From Locusta migratoria (lineage: Eukaryota; Arthropoda; Insecta; Orthoptera; Acrididae): a stretch of DNA of 64,000 nt. This document shows, piece by piece, positions 53,031 through 62,980 of this stretch. The DNA is taken from positions 73,339,797 through 73,403,796 of the forward strand of contig CM048750.1 in NCBI GenBank assembly GCA_026315105.1. The letters run 5' to 3'. Position 1 is the first letter of the stretch, and each line of letters begins with the position of its first letter. Under the pieces are notes generated by a model. That model worked only from the letters and a program-made list of their open reading frames with translations, was not told the origin of the DNA and ran no database searches. A program made the position numbers and the translations under genes.

Positions 53031-54020
53031 CCAAAGCTCAGGCACTAGGGGTCGGGTCATTACACGAGCGTCTAAAGCTCCTTTCAACCCGTACAGATTT
53101 CGGGGGCAAGGCGGCCGCGTGATGAGGCATAAAAATTAACGGGGTGTCGCAGTGTCTGGCCGGTATTAGGCATGCATGACCCGCGGTGGCCGCGAGCGAC
53201 GCGGCATCGACGCGCCCGTTCGCACTCGCAATTACCCGGCGTCGCCACGTGTTGACTTTCCCCTCCACTTTTAACAAGTCGCTCGCCGGCCCAGGCGACG
53301 CGGCCAAACACTCGACGCCGCGCCGTGACGTCACGCCGAGGAGGCCACCTGGGCTGCGAGGCCCCGAAGTCTAACGAACGCACCACTTCTGCCTGCTCCT
53401 TTTGTTCTGCGCGCACTTTTCTTCACTGTGTAACCCCTCTTTATGCCGCGAGTGGCCGCGGGGTTGTTTTTCCTCCATAGAAGAGTCTGCGCCTCTCTCT
53501 GTCGCTCCTCCTCCAGAGCCATTCTTAACCTTCTTCCTCTCCTTGCTACTGTCCGCGCTTCTTTGTCTCTCTCTCTCTCTCTCTGGCTGTACTTCTTCGC
53601 CGTCCCCCCACCATCTTTTATCCCGCCGCGCACGCGGAGACTAAAGGCGAGCAGGGGTGGGGGTAGCGGCGAAGCGGATAGGAGGAGCCTCGCCCGGGGC
53701 TACCAATTGCTAATCCTTGCATACTGGTGCACTTTAAATGCTGTTTCGAATGGCTGGGAGGAGTAATCTTGGCCGGGGGGCAGCTTTCCGGGCCTCCCCT
53801 GCCGCGAGCACCCTTTCACTCGCCATCCCCCATCCCTCTTTCTGCAGCCCGCTGGCCGGACCCACCCCTCGTCCCCGATTACAATGCGCCTAGTTTTACG
53901 TAACTTGTATTTACCCTCGCCGGCTGAATGGCGGGCTTTTCTCCGTGACAGAATAGCGAGGACCTTGTTTGAAGTTCGCCAAGCTGCGAGGCCGGCTACT
54001 CTTGCAAGAGGAGCAGGCAA
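53031..54020. other. GC-rich island 4
   Basis: About 1 kb of GC-rich, repeat-free DNA, the largest such block. Overlapping open frames on both strands (for example 53331-53633 minus, 53443-53766 plus) are Arg/Ala/Ser/Leu rich without domains, as GC bias produces. AT-rich words embedded in it, such as GCACTTTAAATGCTGTTTCG and ACAATGCGCCTAGTTTTACG, look non-random. A (TC)n tract is near 53566-53584. Candidate CpG island, promoter or conserved non-coding element. Confidence 0.45.
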
Positions 54021-54299
54021 TTTTTTTTATTATTTCAGGGTGGGGAGGGGGCATGAGTGACGTATTCGATCAACTGCGGAGAGGGAGCGTGTTGTCCTTC
54101 GTGTGTTGCTGAGCCTCTCGTTGCTCAGTGTCAAGTATCAATGTGCGGGCTATGTTTGCTCTCCTTCTCAGCTCTTAAATGGCTGGCGTAAATTTTCCCC
54201 CCTCCCCAATAAATGCGGATATACTTCAATGGTAACCCACACGAGTGCAGCCTGTAATGGTATTGGAACTAAGTCTAGACTGTAAAGGGTACTAATCAC

Positions 54300-54509
54300 C
54301 GTTGCCGGCCGCGGTGGCCGAGGGGACTGAGGCGCTACAGTCACGGTGTGCACGGCCACTACGGTCGGGGGTTCGAATCCCCCCTCGGGCATGGATATTT
54401 GTGCCGTCCTTAGCATTAGTTATTTCATAAGTAGTTTGTAAGTTTAGGGACTGATGAGCCCGTAGTTAAGTCCCATAAGACTTACAAACATTTGAACATT
54501 TGAATTTGA
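54300..54509 (+). mobile_element. tRNA-derived SINE (family A)
   Basis: GCCGGCCGCGGTGGCCGAGG head and GGGGGTTCGAATCCCCCC B box. A 9-bp duplication ACTAATCAC is at 54291-54299 and 54510-54518. Confidence 0.95.
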
Positions 54510-55017
54510 ACTAATCACTGTCCACTTACGAAAATGCTGGATATTTGACAGTGAAAGCAAGTTGCCGACGATAAGGCTCGAAGACCTCCATCCAACAAAT
54601 CAGGTAAAGGTTTTTTTTCTATTTTTTTCCTTCTTCTTTATTATGGCTTTTCGTTACAGTGACCATACAGCCAGCGGTTATTACAGTGGCAACATTACAA
54701 TAGAATTGAAATTCTTACAATGTATATCACAATATTAATAGGTATCTCACATCATACAGCTTAAGAATAAAAGTAGAAAAATCATCTGTACAAGACATAA
54801 AACAAAGCATATTTAACAGTATGATTGACAGATGTAATACATCGAAATTGCAAACAGCACAAGACCAAATGAGAGGTGCAAAAAATATAAAAGTCAAAAT
54901 ATAATATAAAATTACTTATGCAGTTTCAAGCTGTGTATGTTCAACATAAACACACCAGCACTTAAATTAGAGCTGTATGCCGGTGACTTTGAGGTAGTCC
55001 TTCAGTAAACTGTACTT

Positions 55018-55988
55018 GTTGCTTGTTGTTGTGGTCTTCAGTCCGGAGACTGGTTTGATGCAGCTCTCCACAATACCCTATCCTGAGCATGCCTCTTCAT
55101 CTCCACATAAGAACGGCAACCCACATCTGTCTGAATCTGCTGACTGTATCCATCTTTTGGTCTTCCTCTGCGATTTTTACCCCACACACTTCCCTCCAAC
55201 GCTAAATTCACAATTCCTTGATGTCTAAGAATGTGTCCTACCAATCTATCCCTTCTTTTAGTCAAGGTATGCCAGAAATTTCTTTTCTCCCCAATTCTGT
55301 TCAGTACCTCCTCATTAGTTACGCGATCCACCCACCCAATCTTCAGCATTCATCTGTAGCACCAAATTTCAAAAGCCTCAATCCTCTTCCTGCCCGCACT
55401 GTTTATCGTCCATGTTTCACTTCCATACAAGGCAACACTCCATACAAATGCCTTCAGAAAGGACTTCCTTAGGCTTAAAGCAATATTCGAGGTTAACAAA
55501 TTTCTCTTTTTCAAGAACGCTTTTCTACCCATTGCCATTCTGCATTTTATATCCTCTGTACTGCGACCATCATTTGTTATTTTACTGCCCAAGTAACAAA
55601 ACTCACCTACCTCCTTTATTGCTTCATTACCTAATCTAATTCCTTCAGCATCACCTGATTTTCTTAGACTTCACTCCATTACCCTAGTTTTGCTCTTGTT
55701 AATCTTCATCTTATATGCACCTTTCAGCACACTGTCCATTCCTTTCAGCTGCTCTTCCAGGTCCTTTGCTGTATCTGACAGAATTACTATGTCGTCGGCA
55801 AAACGCAATATTTTTAATTCTTCACCCTGAACTTTAATTCCTTCTCCAAATTTCTCCTTGCTTTCCTTTATAGCTTGCTCAATGTACAAATTGAACAACA
55901 TTGGAGAAAGGCTGCAAACCTTACTCCCTTTTCAACCACTGCATCCCTTTCACCCCCTTCAACTCTGACAACCGCTGTCTGGTTAAAC
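55018..55988 (-). mobile_element. RTE-like LINE B5, 5' truncated
   Basis: The minus-strand frames carry LRFADDIVILSDTAKDLEEQ (55671-55901), YLGSKITNDGRSTEDIKCRM-like sequence (55350-55592) and the C-terminus NRRGRPKDGYSQQIQTDVG to AASNQSPD (55038-55349). The RT catalytic pair is intact; frames are offset by stops and small indels. The 3' end is GACTGAAGACCACAACAAC. Confidence 0.92.
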
Positions 55989-56700
55989 TTGTCGAATCCA
56001 TGAAGGACAGTGACACTTGTGCGGCCGTGTACTTGGTGCATGCCAGTATAATGCGGTTGAGATCCGTCACTGCCGTTGGATCTTTGTCGCAATGCCGAGA
56101 GGCGATGATTTTCAAACGGTTTTGGTGGGCAGGGTCCCAGTCTCATCCGAATAATAGACGTTGCATGACGTCTACTAAGCGTCATCGACGAAAACCATGG
56201 TCGAGAGGAGACATTTGGTTGTATAGCTGCCAGGCGTCCTCCCTTAAACGCTTGAGATACATGCCATTCGTGCTCCCAAATGCGATAGGCAGCTTTCCGA
56301 ATAGTGGATCGGAAGTGTGTATATGGAATCGGCGTGGGGCAGTTTTATCAATCCGTAGTACTTCTCTTGGCGAGGCGGTCCACTGTTTCTTTATGGTGTA
56401 TACCTTGATGTCCTTTAATCCAAAGTAAGTGGATGTCGAGGCCACTGTCTGTGCATTTGTTATAGCCTACAAGACGTCCAATATATATATATATCTGTTC
56501 GTTTGTTTGTCAAACGTCGGATGTTGTAATTTTTGCAGTACGCTTTGCGAGTCCAATACAGAGTCAGATGTTCGAGTGCCGTAATAAATGGCCTCCCTGA
56601 TGGCCAGTAACTCTGCCGTGTAAATAGATTAACACTCAGTTACGTCTTTCCCAGTTGGGACACTGTTAACTTCATTATGGTTTACTGATTCTGCATACTG
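55989..56700 (-). pseudogene. LINE F RNase H domain and C-terminal region
   Basis: Minus-strand translation from about 56640: SIYTAELLAIREAIYYGTR, SDSVLDSQSVLQKL, then LDIHLLWIKGHQGIHHKE. ELLAI carries the catalytic Glu, SDS the catalytic Asp, and the WIKGHQGI block the His loop of RNase HI. The domain removes the RNA template after first-strand synthesis. It is followed by REVLRIDKTAPRRFHIHTSD and a tail whose end lies beyond LINE B5. A few stops interrupt the frame. Confidence 0.78.
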
Positions 56701-57616
56701 GCTCAGAGTTTTCCCAGTACCAGTCTTTCATCAGATACTTATTGAAGAACATATATGCAGTGTATTACTCGAAGAAATCCATCCGATTGTTCGATTTTAT
56801 TGAAACTATTTATGATGGATCGACACGGGCTACTATCGAGTAATATTCAATGACGAATCCTCTGCGATTAGCTGGAGCGAAGCGGCGCAATAGCTGTCAT
56901 TCGCAACGAGGACGCTTCAAATCCACCTTCGGCTATACAAGTTTGGGTTTTCCGTGAATTTCCGAAATGGCCTAGGCAAATGTCGCGATGGTTCCTCAAA
57001 AGGCGATGACAGATTTACTTCTTCCGTAACGAAAGAATCCGCGCTTGTTCTCCATGTCTAACGACATCGTTGTCGACGGGATAATAAACCCCTGTCTTTT
57101 TTCCTTCCTTCTTCTCTTTTTTTTTTGGCGAAGTATTGATGAAAGCAGAGGGGGACCTATGAATTAAAGGAACAGCTAGGACTATTAAAACGATAATTAC
57201 TTACCATACGTAATACAATAAACCACAATAGACGTGCTTCGAAGCATACCTACACTAACAACGGACGCCTTACGGATAACAAGGCGCAATAATTAAAAAA
57301 AAAAAAACCCGGTTTGTTTTTCCCTACAAACGTCGCATTCTAGTACAGGTGACGTTTTAACAAATTTAATAAAAACAGTAACAATATGTTAATAGCGTAG
57401 GAATCAAATTATATATAATAAAATGACGTCGGTCTACCATTACATTTCCAGTCAACAGTTCGAAAAACATTTGGCTGAAGTAATTAAAACACCGAAAAAT
57501 ACACATATCCAACATAGTTGTTAGAAGGCCTCCTTTTCACGGAGAGAAGGAATACGGTAGGATTTGGCTGCATTAGGACATTGAAATAATTCTTAGGCAA
57601 GGGAAATTTTTTCCTC
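56701..57616. other. unassigned interval
   Basis: May include upstream parts of LINE F too decayed to read; nothing else recognised. Confidence 0.35.
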
Positions 57617-57690
57617 ATGCAGGGATTCGAATATGGGATACTCGCTTGGAGCCAGTGGTCATCTTAACGTCTTAGCCATCAGAGAACGCC
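57617..57690 (-). repeat. tRNA-like SINE head fragment
   Basis: On the minus strand GATGGCTAAGACGTTAAGAT then CATATTCGAATCCCTG, spaced as A and B boxes. A different family from A-C. Confidence 0.5.
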
Positions 57691-58280
57691 TGGATCTCAC
57701 GAGTTCCCAGTAGTCGAATGCTACGGAAGTAGTACCTCTGTCGTTCATATCTTCTTATGCCCCAGTATCGGATTCCTGCACGAGCTACAACGATGTTACC
57801 ACATCTGCGGTGGAGGAATGAACCCATAGCCATCGTCGTGTATATACAGGGTACATCAAAAAGGATGGCGCAAATTTACATGGTTGAAAGTACACGAAAA
57901 TAGAAGCGAAAACAATCTAGTAACTCGCGTCCGCAAACGAAAAGTTTGCGAGATAATTACGAATGTATTGTTCCAAGCTGACACTGACGTAATTGTAAAC
58001 ATCATCCGCGTTACTTCACATTCTACATCTACATCTACATAGATACTCTGCAAATCACATTTAAGTGCCTGGCAGAGGGTTCATTAACCACCTTCATAAC
58101 TTTTCTCTACCGTTCCATTCTCTAATAGCGCGCGGGAAGAAAGAACACCTAAATCGTTCCGTTTTCGATCTGATTTCTCTTATTTTATTGGAATGGTCAT
58201 GTCTCCCTAAGTAGGTGGGTGCTAGCAAAATATTTTCACATTCAGAACTAAAAGTCGGTGATTGAAACTTCGCAAACAGA

Positions 58281-59234
58281 TCACACCGCAATGAATAACG
58301 TCTTTCTTTTAATGATTTCCACCCCAATTCGTGCAAAATTTCCGTGACGCTTTCCCTCCCCCCCCCCCCCGTAACGTGATAAAACAAAACGAGCTGCCCT
58401 TCTCTGAACCTTCTCAATATCTTCCGTCAGTCCCACCTGGTGAGGGTCCCACAAGGGGCAACAGTACTCCAAGAGAGGACGCACAAGTGTGGAGCTGGTG
58501 CATCTTCTAAGCGTTCTGCCAATGAAACGTAACCTTTGGTTCGCTTTCCCCACAATATTTTCTATGTGTTCTCTCCAGTCAAAGTTGTTCGTAATTGTAA
58601 CTCCTAGGTATTTGGTAGAATTTACGACCTTAAGGTTTGACTGATTTATCGCGTAACTGAAGCTCAGCGGATTTCTTTTAGTGGTCATGTGTATTACTTC
58701 ACACTTTTCTTTATTTAGTGTCAATTGCCAATTTTCGCACCAAGTAGAAATTTTGTCTAAATCGCTTTGCAGTTGCTTTTGATCCTCTGTTGACTTCACT
58801 AACCGATAAACGACAGCATCATCCGCGAACAGTCTAAGGGAGCTATTCAGATTATCTCCTAAATCGTTTATAAACACGAGGAAGAGTAGGGGACCAATAA
58901 CGCTTGCCTGTGGAACGCCAGATATCACTTCTGTTTTACTCGATGACTTACCGTCAATTACAACGAACTGTGTCCTTTCTGATAGGAAATCGTGAATCCA
59001 ATCGCACAATTGGGGAGATATTCCATAAGCACGCAATTTCATTAGAAGCCGCTTGTGAGGTACAGTATCAAAAGCCTTCCGGAAATCCAGAAATATGGAA
59101 TCGATTTGAGATCCCTTGTCGATGGCACTTAACACTTCATGTGAATAAAGGGCAAGCTGTGTTTCGCAAGAGCGATACTTTCTGAATCCGTGCTGACTAT
59201 TGGTTAATAGGTCGTTTTCTTCGAGGTAGTACAT
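58281..59234 (-). pseudogene. LINE A2 reverse transcriptase core
   Basis: Open for 317 codons: QHGFRKYRSCETQLALYSHE, FLDFRKAFDTVPHKRLL, then GVPQASVIGPLLFLVFIND (Gly to Ala in the QGS turn), LRLFADDAVVYRLV and VNSTKYLGVTITNNFDWREH. The catalytic pair is present. A stop at about 59235 separates it from the N-terminal frame. Confidence 0.93.
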
Positions 59235-59276
59235 AATATTCGAACAAAGTATATGTTCTAAAATCCTACTGCAAAT

Positions 59277-60257
59277 CTACGTCAATGAGATAGGCCTGTA
59301 ATTTTGGGGATCACTCCTATTGTCTTTCTTGAATATTGGAGTAACTTGGGCAACTTTCCAGTCTTTGGGTACGGATCTTTCGCTAAGTGATCGGTTGTAA
59401 ATTATAGCTAAGTACGGAGCTATTGCATCAGCATACTCTGAGAGGAATCTAGTTGGTATACAATCTGGCCCGGAAGATTTATTTTTGTTTAGTGACTTAA
59501 GTTGCTTTACTACTCCAGGAACATCTACTTCTAAGTTTCGCATGCTGGCAGCTGTTCTTGGATTGAATACTGGAGTGTTCACTTCGTCTTCTTTGGTGAA
59601 AGAATTTCGGAAAGCTGTGTTTAGTAATTCTGTCTTAGCAGTACTGTCGTCGGTAGTATTACCATTGCTATTGCGTAGTGAAGGTATTGTTTGTGTTTTG
59701 CCGCTAGTGTACTTCACATATGACCAGAATTTCTTTGGATTTTCTGCAAGATTACGAGACAGGATTTCGTTGTGGAAACAACTATAAGATTCTCGCATTG
59801 AAGTCCGCGCTAGGTTGCGAGTTTCAGTAAAAGATTGCCAGTCTTGCGGATTCTGTGCCTTTTTAAATTTTGCATGCGTTTTTCTTTGTTTCTGCAACAG
59901 TGATCTGACCTGTTTTGTGTACCACGGGGGGTCAGCCCCCTCTTTTATTAATTTATTTGGTATAAATCTCTCGATTGCTACTGATATTATGTCTTTGAAA
60001 GTAAGCCACAACTGATCTACACTCGCATTTTTAGTTTTGAAGGACTGGAGACTATCACTCAGGAAAGCGTGAAGCGAATTTTTATCTGCTTTATTGAATG
60101 GATATATTTTTCGTTTATTTTTGGTGCATTTGGGAATTTCGATATTCAGTCTCGCTACTACAACTCGATGTTCCCTAATCCCTGTATCTGTTTTGATGCT
60201 CTTTACTATCTCGGGATTATTTGTTGCTAGGAGATCAAGAGTATTTTCGCAACCACG
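59277..60257 (-). pseudogene. LINE A2 endonuclease end, linker and RT start
   Basis: RGCENTLDLLATNNPEIVKS and GIREHRVVVARLNIEIPK form the end of the endonuclease (the position of the usual S-D-H motif reads R-E-H-R-V). Then a Lys-rich linker (WYTKQVRSLLQKQRKTHAKF) and RT start (KSSGPDCIPTRFLSEYADA, WKVAQVTPIFKKDNRSDPQN). It ends at the stop after YRPISLT. Confidence 0.88.
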
Positions 60258-60432
60258 TACTATTAAATTGAAATGTTTCTTCACTATTAAGATTTACCTC
60301 ACACTTAGTTCACATTTCACTGACTTTATCGTAAATATCGTCCTAGTTATAACAATTTAATTTGAAATTTAGGCTTTACTTTTCGGTTTTACAACGCATT
60401 TAGTTTACATTTCACTTATGGGTTATCTGCTA

Positions 60433-60633
60433 GCCGGCCGCGGTGGTCGAGCGGTCTGCGGCCCGCCAATCACGGTCTGCACGGACACTACGGTCGGTGG
60501 TTCGAATCTCCCCCTCGATCATGGATATTTGTGCCGTCCTTAGAATTAGCTAGTTCATAAGTAGTTTGTAAGCTTAGGGTCTGATGACCCCGTAGTTAAG
60601 TCCCATAAGCTCTACAAACATTTGAACATTTTG
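60433..60633 (+). mobile_element. tRNA-derived SINE (family A) in the Tc1/mariner-superfamily element
   Basis: GCCGGCCGCGGTGGTCGAGC head and GGTGGTTCGAATCTCCCC B box. A 10-bp duplication TTATCTGCTA/TTACCTGCTA (one mismatch) is at 60423-60432 and 60634-60643. Confidence 0.93.
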
Positions 60634-60643
60634 TTACCTGCTA

Positions 60644-61075
60644 AAGGAATTCGAAATGCCTTCCTTGCATCTAGATGCAATAGTGTGCTCGCCTCTGCAA
60701 TGAATTTCGAATTCTTTGAAAACCCCTGGATCATTTCGGAATTCTTGACAAGCGTGTACAACTCTCCGCTCCAGTTCTTCAACCGTGTTAACGGGTGTGG
60801 TGTACACATTGCCTTTGAGGCGATCCCAGACACAAAAATCCAAAGGATTTAGATGAAATGATCTTGCAGGCCAAGGTACAGGTTCGCCTCGACCTATCCA
60901 TCTTTGGCCGTATCTGAGCGTTAGATGCCGTCTCACAGCAGCAGAAAAATGGGCCGAAGCTCCATCATGGATATAGCACATACTCTGACGTCGCTGAAGG
61001 GGAACATCAAGTAGTCCTGGAAGATGACGCCGCAGAAACCTAAGGTAAGGGGTAAACCGTAAGATGTTACAAACA
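60644..61075 (-). pseudogene. Tc1/mariner-superfamily transposase, C-terminal half
   Basis: The minus strand reads LPYLRFLRRHLPGLLDVPLQ then CYIHDGASAHFSAAVRRHL, GQRWIGRGEPVPWPARSFHL and NPLDFCVWDRLKGNVYTTPV. The Asp of HDGA and the Asp of NPLDF are separated by 41 residues, a D41D spacing unlike the D34D mariner at the window start. The H-L in SFHLNP departs from the common SPDLTP. The N-terminal DNA-binding region and first Asp are deleted, so it cannot act. Confidence 0.82.
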
Positions 61076-61252
61076 ATGCCGTCAGCGGCGGCTTGGAACC
61101 ATACATTCGTAATTATCTCGCAAGCAGCTCGTTTACCGACCCATGTTTACTGGGACGTTTTGCTTCTATTATCGTGTACTTTCAACCGTGTAAGTTTGCA
61201 CCATCCTTTTTGATACACCCTGTCTGTCGGTATGAGGTCTGATGCTATACTT

Positions 61253-61453
61253 AGCCGGCCGCGGTGGCCGAGCGATCTGCGTCGCGCCAGTTACAGTCTG
61301 CACGAACACTACGGTCGGGGGTTCGAATCCCCTCTTGGGAATGGATATTCGTGCCGTCCTTAGTATTAGCTAGTTCATAAGTAGTTTGTAAGTTTAGGGA
61401 CTGATGACCCCGTTGTTAAGTTCCATAAGCTCTACAAACATTTGAACTTTAAG
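61253..61453 (+). mobile_element. tRNA-derived SINE (family A)
   Basis: GCCGGCCGCGGTGGCCGAGC head and GGGGGTTCGAATCCCCTC B box, with a perfect 13-bp duplication TGATGCTATACTT at 61240-61252 and 61454-61466. It lies just outside the Tc1/mariner-superfamily element's right end. Confidence 0.96.
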
Positions 61454-61539
61454 TGATGCTATACTTGAGCTAGGCTCAAATTTTTGTAACATCGTGATCC
61501 AGATCGCATTAGTTTCAAGTCCATATACAAGCGCTTTCG

Positions 61540-61736
61540 CCGCGGCAGAATAGCTGTGCGCACTAAGACGCCCAGCTGCAGTGCGCGTGGCCGTTCACCG
61601 TCGGGCATTCGAGTCCTCCCTTGGGCATGGGTTATTGTGTTGTTCTTAGCATAAGTTGGTGTAAGTAGTTTGTAAGCTTAGGGACTATGACCAACGTAGT
61701 TAAGTCCCTTAGATTTACAAACATTTGAACATTTTT
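61540..61736 (+). mobile_element. tRNA-derived SINE (family B variant)
   Basis: GGCAGAATAGCTGTGCGCAC A-box side and GGGCATTCGAGTCCTCCC B-box side; body as in family B. The 14-bp duplication TACAAGCGCTTTCG/TACAAGACCTTTCG (two mismatches) is at 61526-61539 and 61737-61750, indicating an older copy. Confidence 0.88.
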
Positions 61737-61912
61737 TACAAGACCTTTCGAAATGTGGGATCATTCTGTGGTGATTTCTTCACACAAGGAGGATATTGTA
61801 CAAAAGTAATCGGAGTTAAAAACTGAAAAATGAATAATTATACTCAAAAAAATTCTCTCAAAAAGCTATTTTTACGGTCGAATGTTGATTCACATTAGAT
61901 AGGAGACACTTT

Positions 61913-62066
61913 GTGAATCATTACTATTCATTCGATTAAATAAACTTACAAGCAACGATGATCATAATTGAAGGAACAGCAATGTAGCGGTGAATCATTA
62001 CTATTCATTCGATTAAATAAACTTGCAAGCAACGATGATCATAATTGAAGGAACAGCAATGTAGCG
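61913..62066. repeat. 77-bp tandem duplication
   Basis: Units 61913-61989 and 61990-62066 begin GTGAATCATTACTATTCATT and differ at a single base (ACTTACAAG versus ACTTGCAAG). No coding content. Confidence 0.95.
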
Positions 62067-62757
62067 GTCAGCACATTTGGCCCAACACCGAGGGCAACAA
62101 CAACGTAATAACAGAACAGTATTTTACAACAATATATAAAGAACGTACGTATATTGTAACGTCAGGCCAAACAGCTTGATAAGCATCTGTTGTATCTTTG
62201 TATTCAATGTCAAGCTGTTACATATAACAATGGTTAACCTGAAAAGAATTTATACATTTTCTCTCAATTTAATTTTCTTCCATATTCATTACTTTGCTCC
62301 TAAACACTTCTATTAAAGTTGATTCTCCAACTGTTATGTTACTATTTCATTTTTTTAAAATTTTGTTACTCCAAATTTTTGTTAAGGCTTTATACCACGG
62401 ATGAATGCGATTTTTACTTAATCTACTTTCTTGCAATAGATACAAATTTTCAACAACCACTTTACTTCTTTCTTTCTTTGATTCCAATAGTTTTCTACAT
62501 TCCGATAAATTACGCTGTTATTTCGTAATATCCATGATTTTTTGGTGAACCTTATATTCTCCTAATGATTCACCTTTCTGATACAATTTATGTAGATTTT
62601 ACTTAGATGTTACACACTTACATATAGACATTCTGACTTCACTGTTGTATGGTACTGTTCTACTTTCTGTATTTTGGACGACAGATTGTATCATGAAGGC
62701 TTTTAACATTCTTCTCGGGTCAGCAAGCGGATAACATTGTCAAATAGTCACAGTATT
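62067..62757. other. AT-rich unassigned region
   Basis: No gene or repeat recognised. Confidence 0.4.
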
Positions 62758-62768
62758 TCGACAGCCTA

Positions 62769-62969
62769 AAAAAATGTTCAAATGTTTGTTAAGCTTATGG
62801 GACTTAACTACGGGGTCATCAGTCCCTAAACTTACAAACTACTTATCAACTACCTTACACTAAGGACGGCACAAATATCCATGCCCGAAGGGGGATTCGA
62901 ACCCCCGACCGCAGTGGCCGTGCAGACCGTGACTGTAGCGCCTCAGTCCCCTCGGCCACCGCGGCCGGC
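62769..62969 (-). mobile_element. tRNA-derived SINE (family A)
   Basis: On the minus strand GCCGGCCGCGGTGGCCGAGG head and GGGGGTTCGAATCCCCC B box. Duplication TCGACAGCCTA/TCGACAGTCTA (one mismatch) is at 62758-62768 and 62970-62980. Confidence 0.94.
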
Positions 62970-62980
62970 TCGACAGTCTA

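Larger units (their letters stand above)
54607..56700 (-). mobile_element. RNase-H-bearing LINE (family F), 3' part, invaded by LINE B5
   Basis: 3' end at the left in a T-rich stretch (54610-54640, a poly-A on the minus strand), ~370 bp of AT-rich 3' UTR, then the ORF end (KYSLLKDYLKVTGIQL, stop near 54970) and, beyond LINE B5, the C-terminal region and RNase H domain up to about 56700. RNase H in a LINE points to the I, LOA or related clades. Confidence 0.75.
58021..60266 (-). mobile_element. CR1/Jockey-like LINE family A (A2), best-preserved A copy
   Basis: 2.25 kb. 3' end CTACATCTACATCTACATAG at the left. Two long frames, 59277-60284 (endonuclease C-terminal remnant plus linker and RT start; the first nine codons belong to flanking DNA) and 58281-59234 (RT core), are separated by one TAG. 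A 21-bp deletion near 58490 and a C14 tract (58357-58370) shift the C-terminal end into frame 58094-58417. Very similar to A1, but truncated earlier at its 5' end. Confidence 0.94.
57847..61222 (-). mobile_element. Tc1/mariner-superfamily element split by a LINE and a SINE
   Basis: Terminal inverted repeats of about 63 bp: left 57847-57909 begins CAGGGTACATCAAAAAGGAT after TA; the right end reverse-complemented begins CAGGGTGTATCAAAAAGGAT. Both continue to GAAAGTACACG. Inside are LINE A2 (58021-60266), a SINE (60433-60633) and a transposase C-terminal remnant. Without these the element is under 1 kb, so most of its own sequence was deleted earlier. Confidence 0.82.

Noticed and set aside
53084..53766. 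Overlapping 100-110-codon frames in GC-rich island 4
   Set aside because: Frames overlap on both strands, Arg/Ala/Ser-rich and motif-free; expected from GC-rich DNA.
58021..58060. Microsatellite made of CTACAT repeats
   Set aside because: The short CTACATCTACAT run is the conserved 3' terminus of LINE family A, repeated at 10884, 28754 and 42946.
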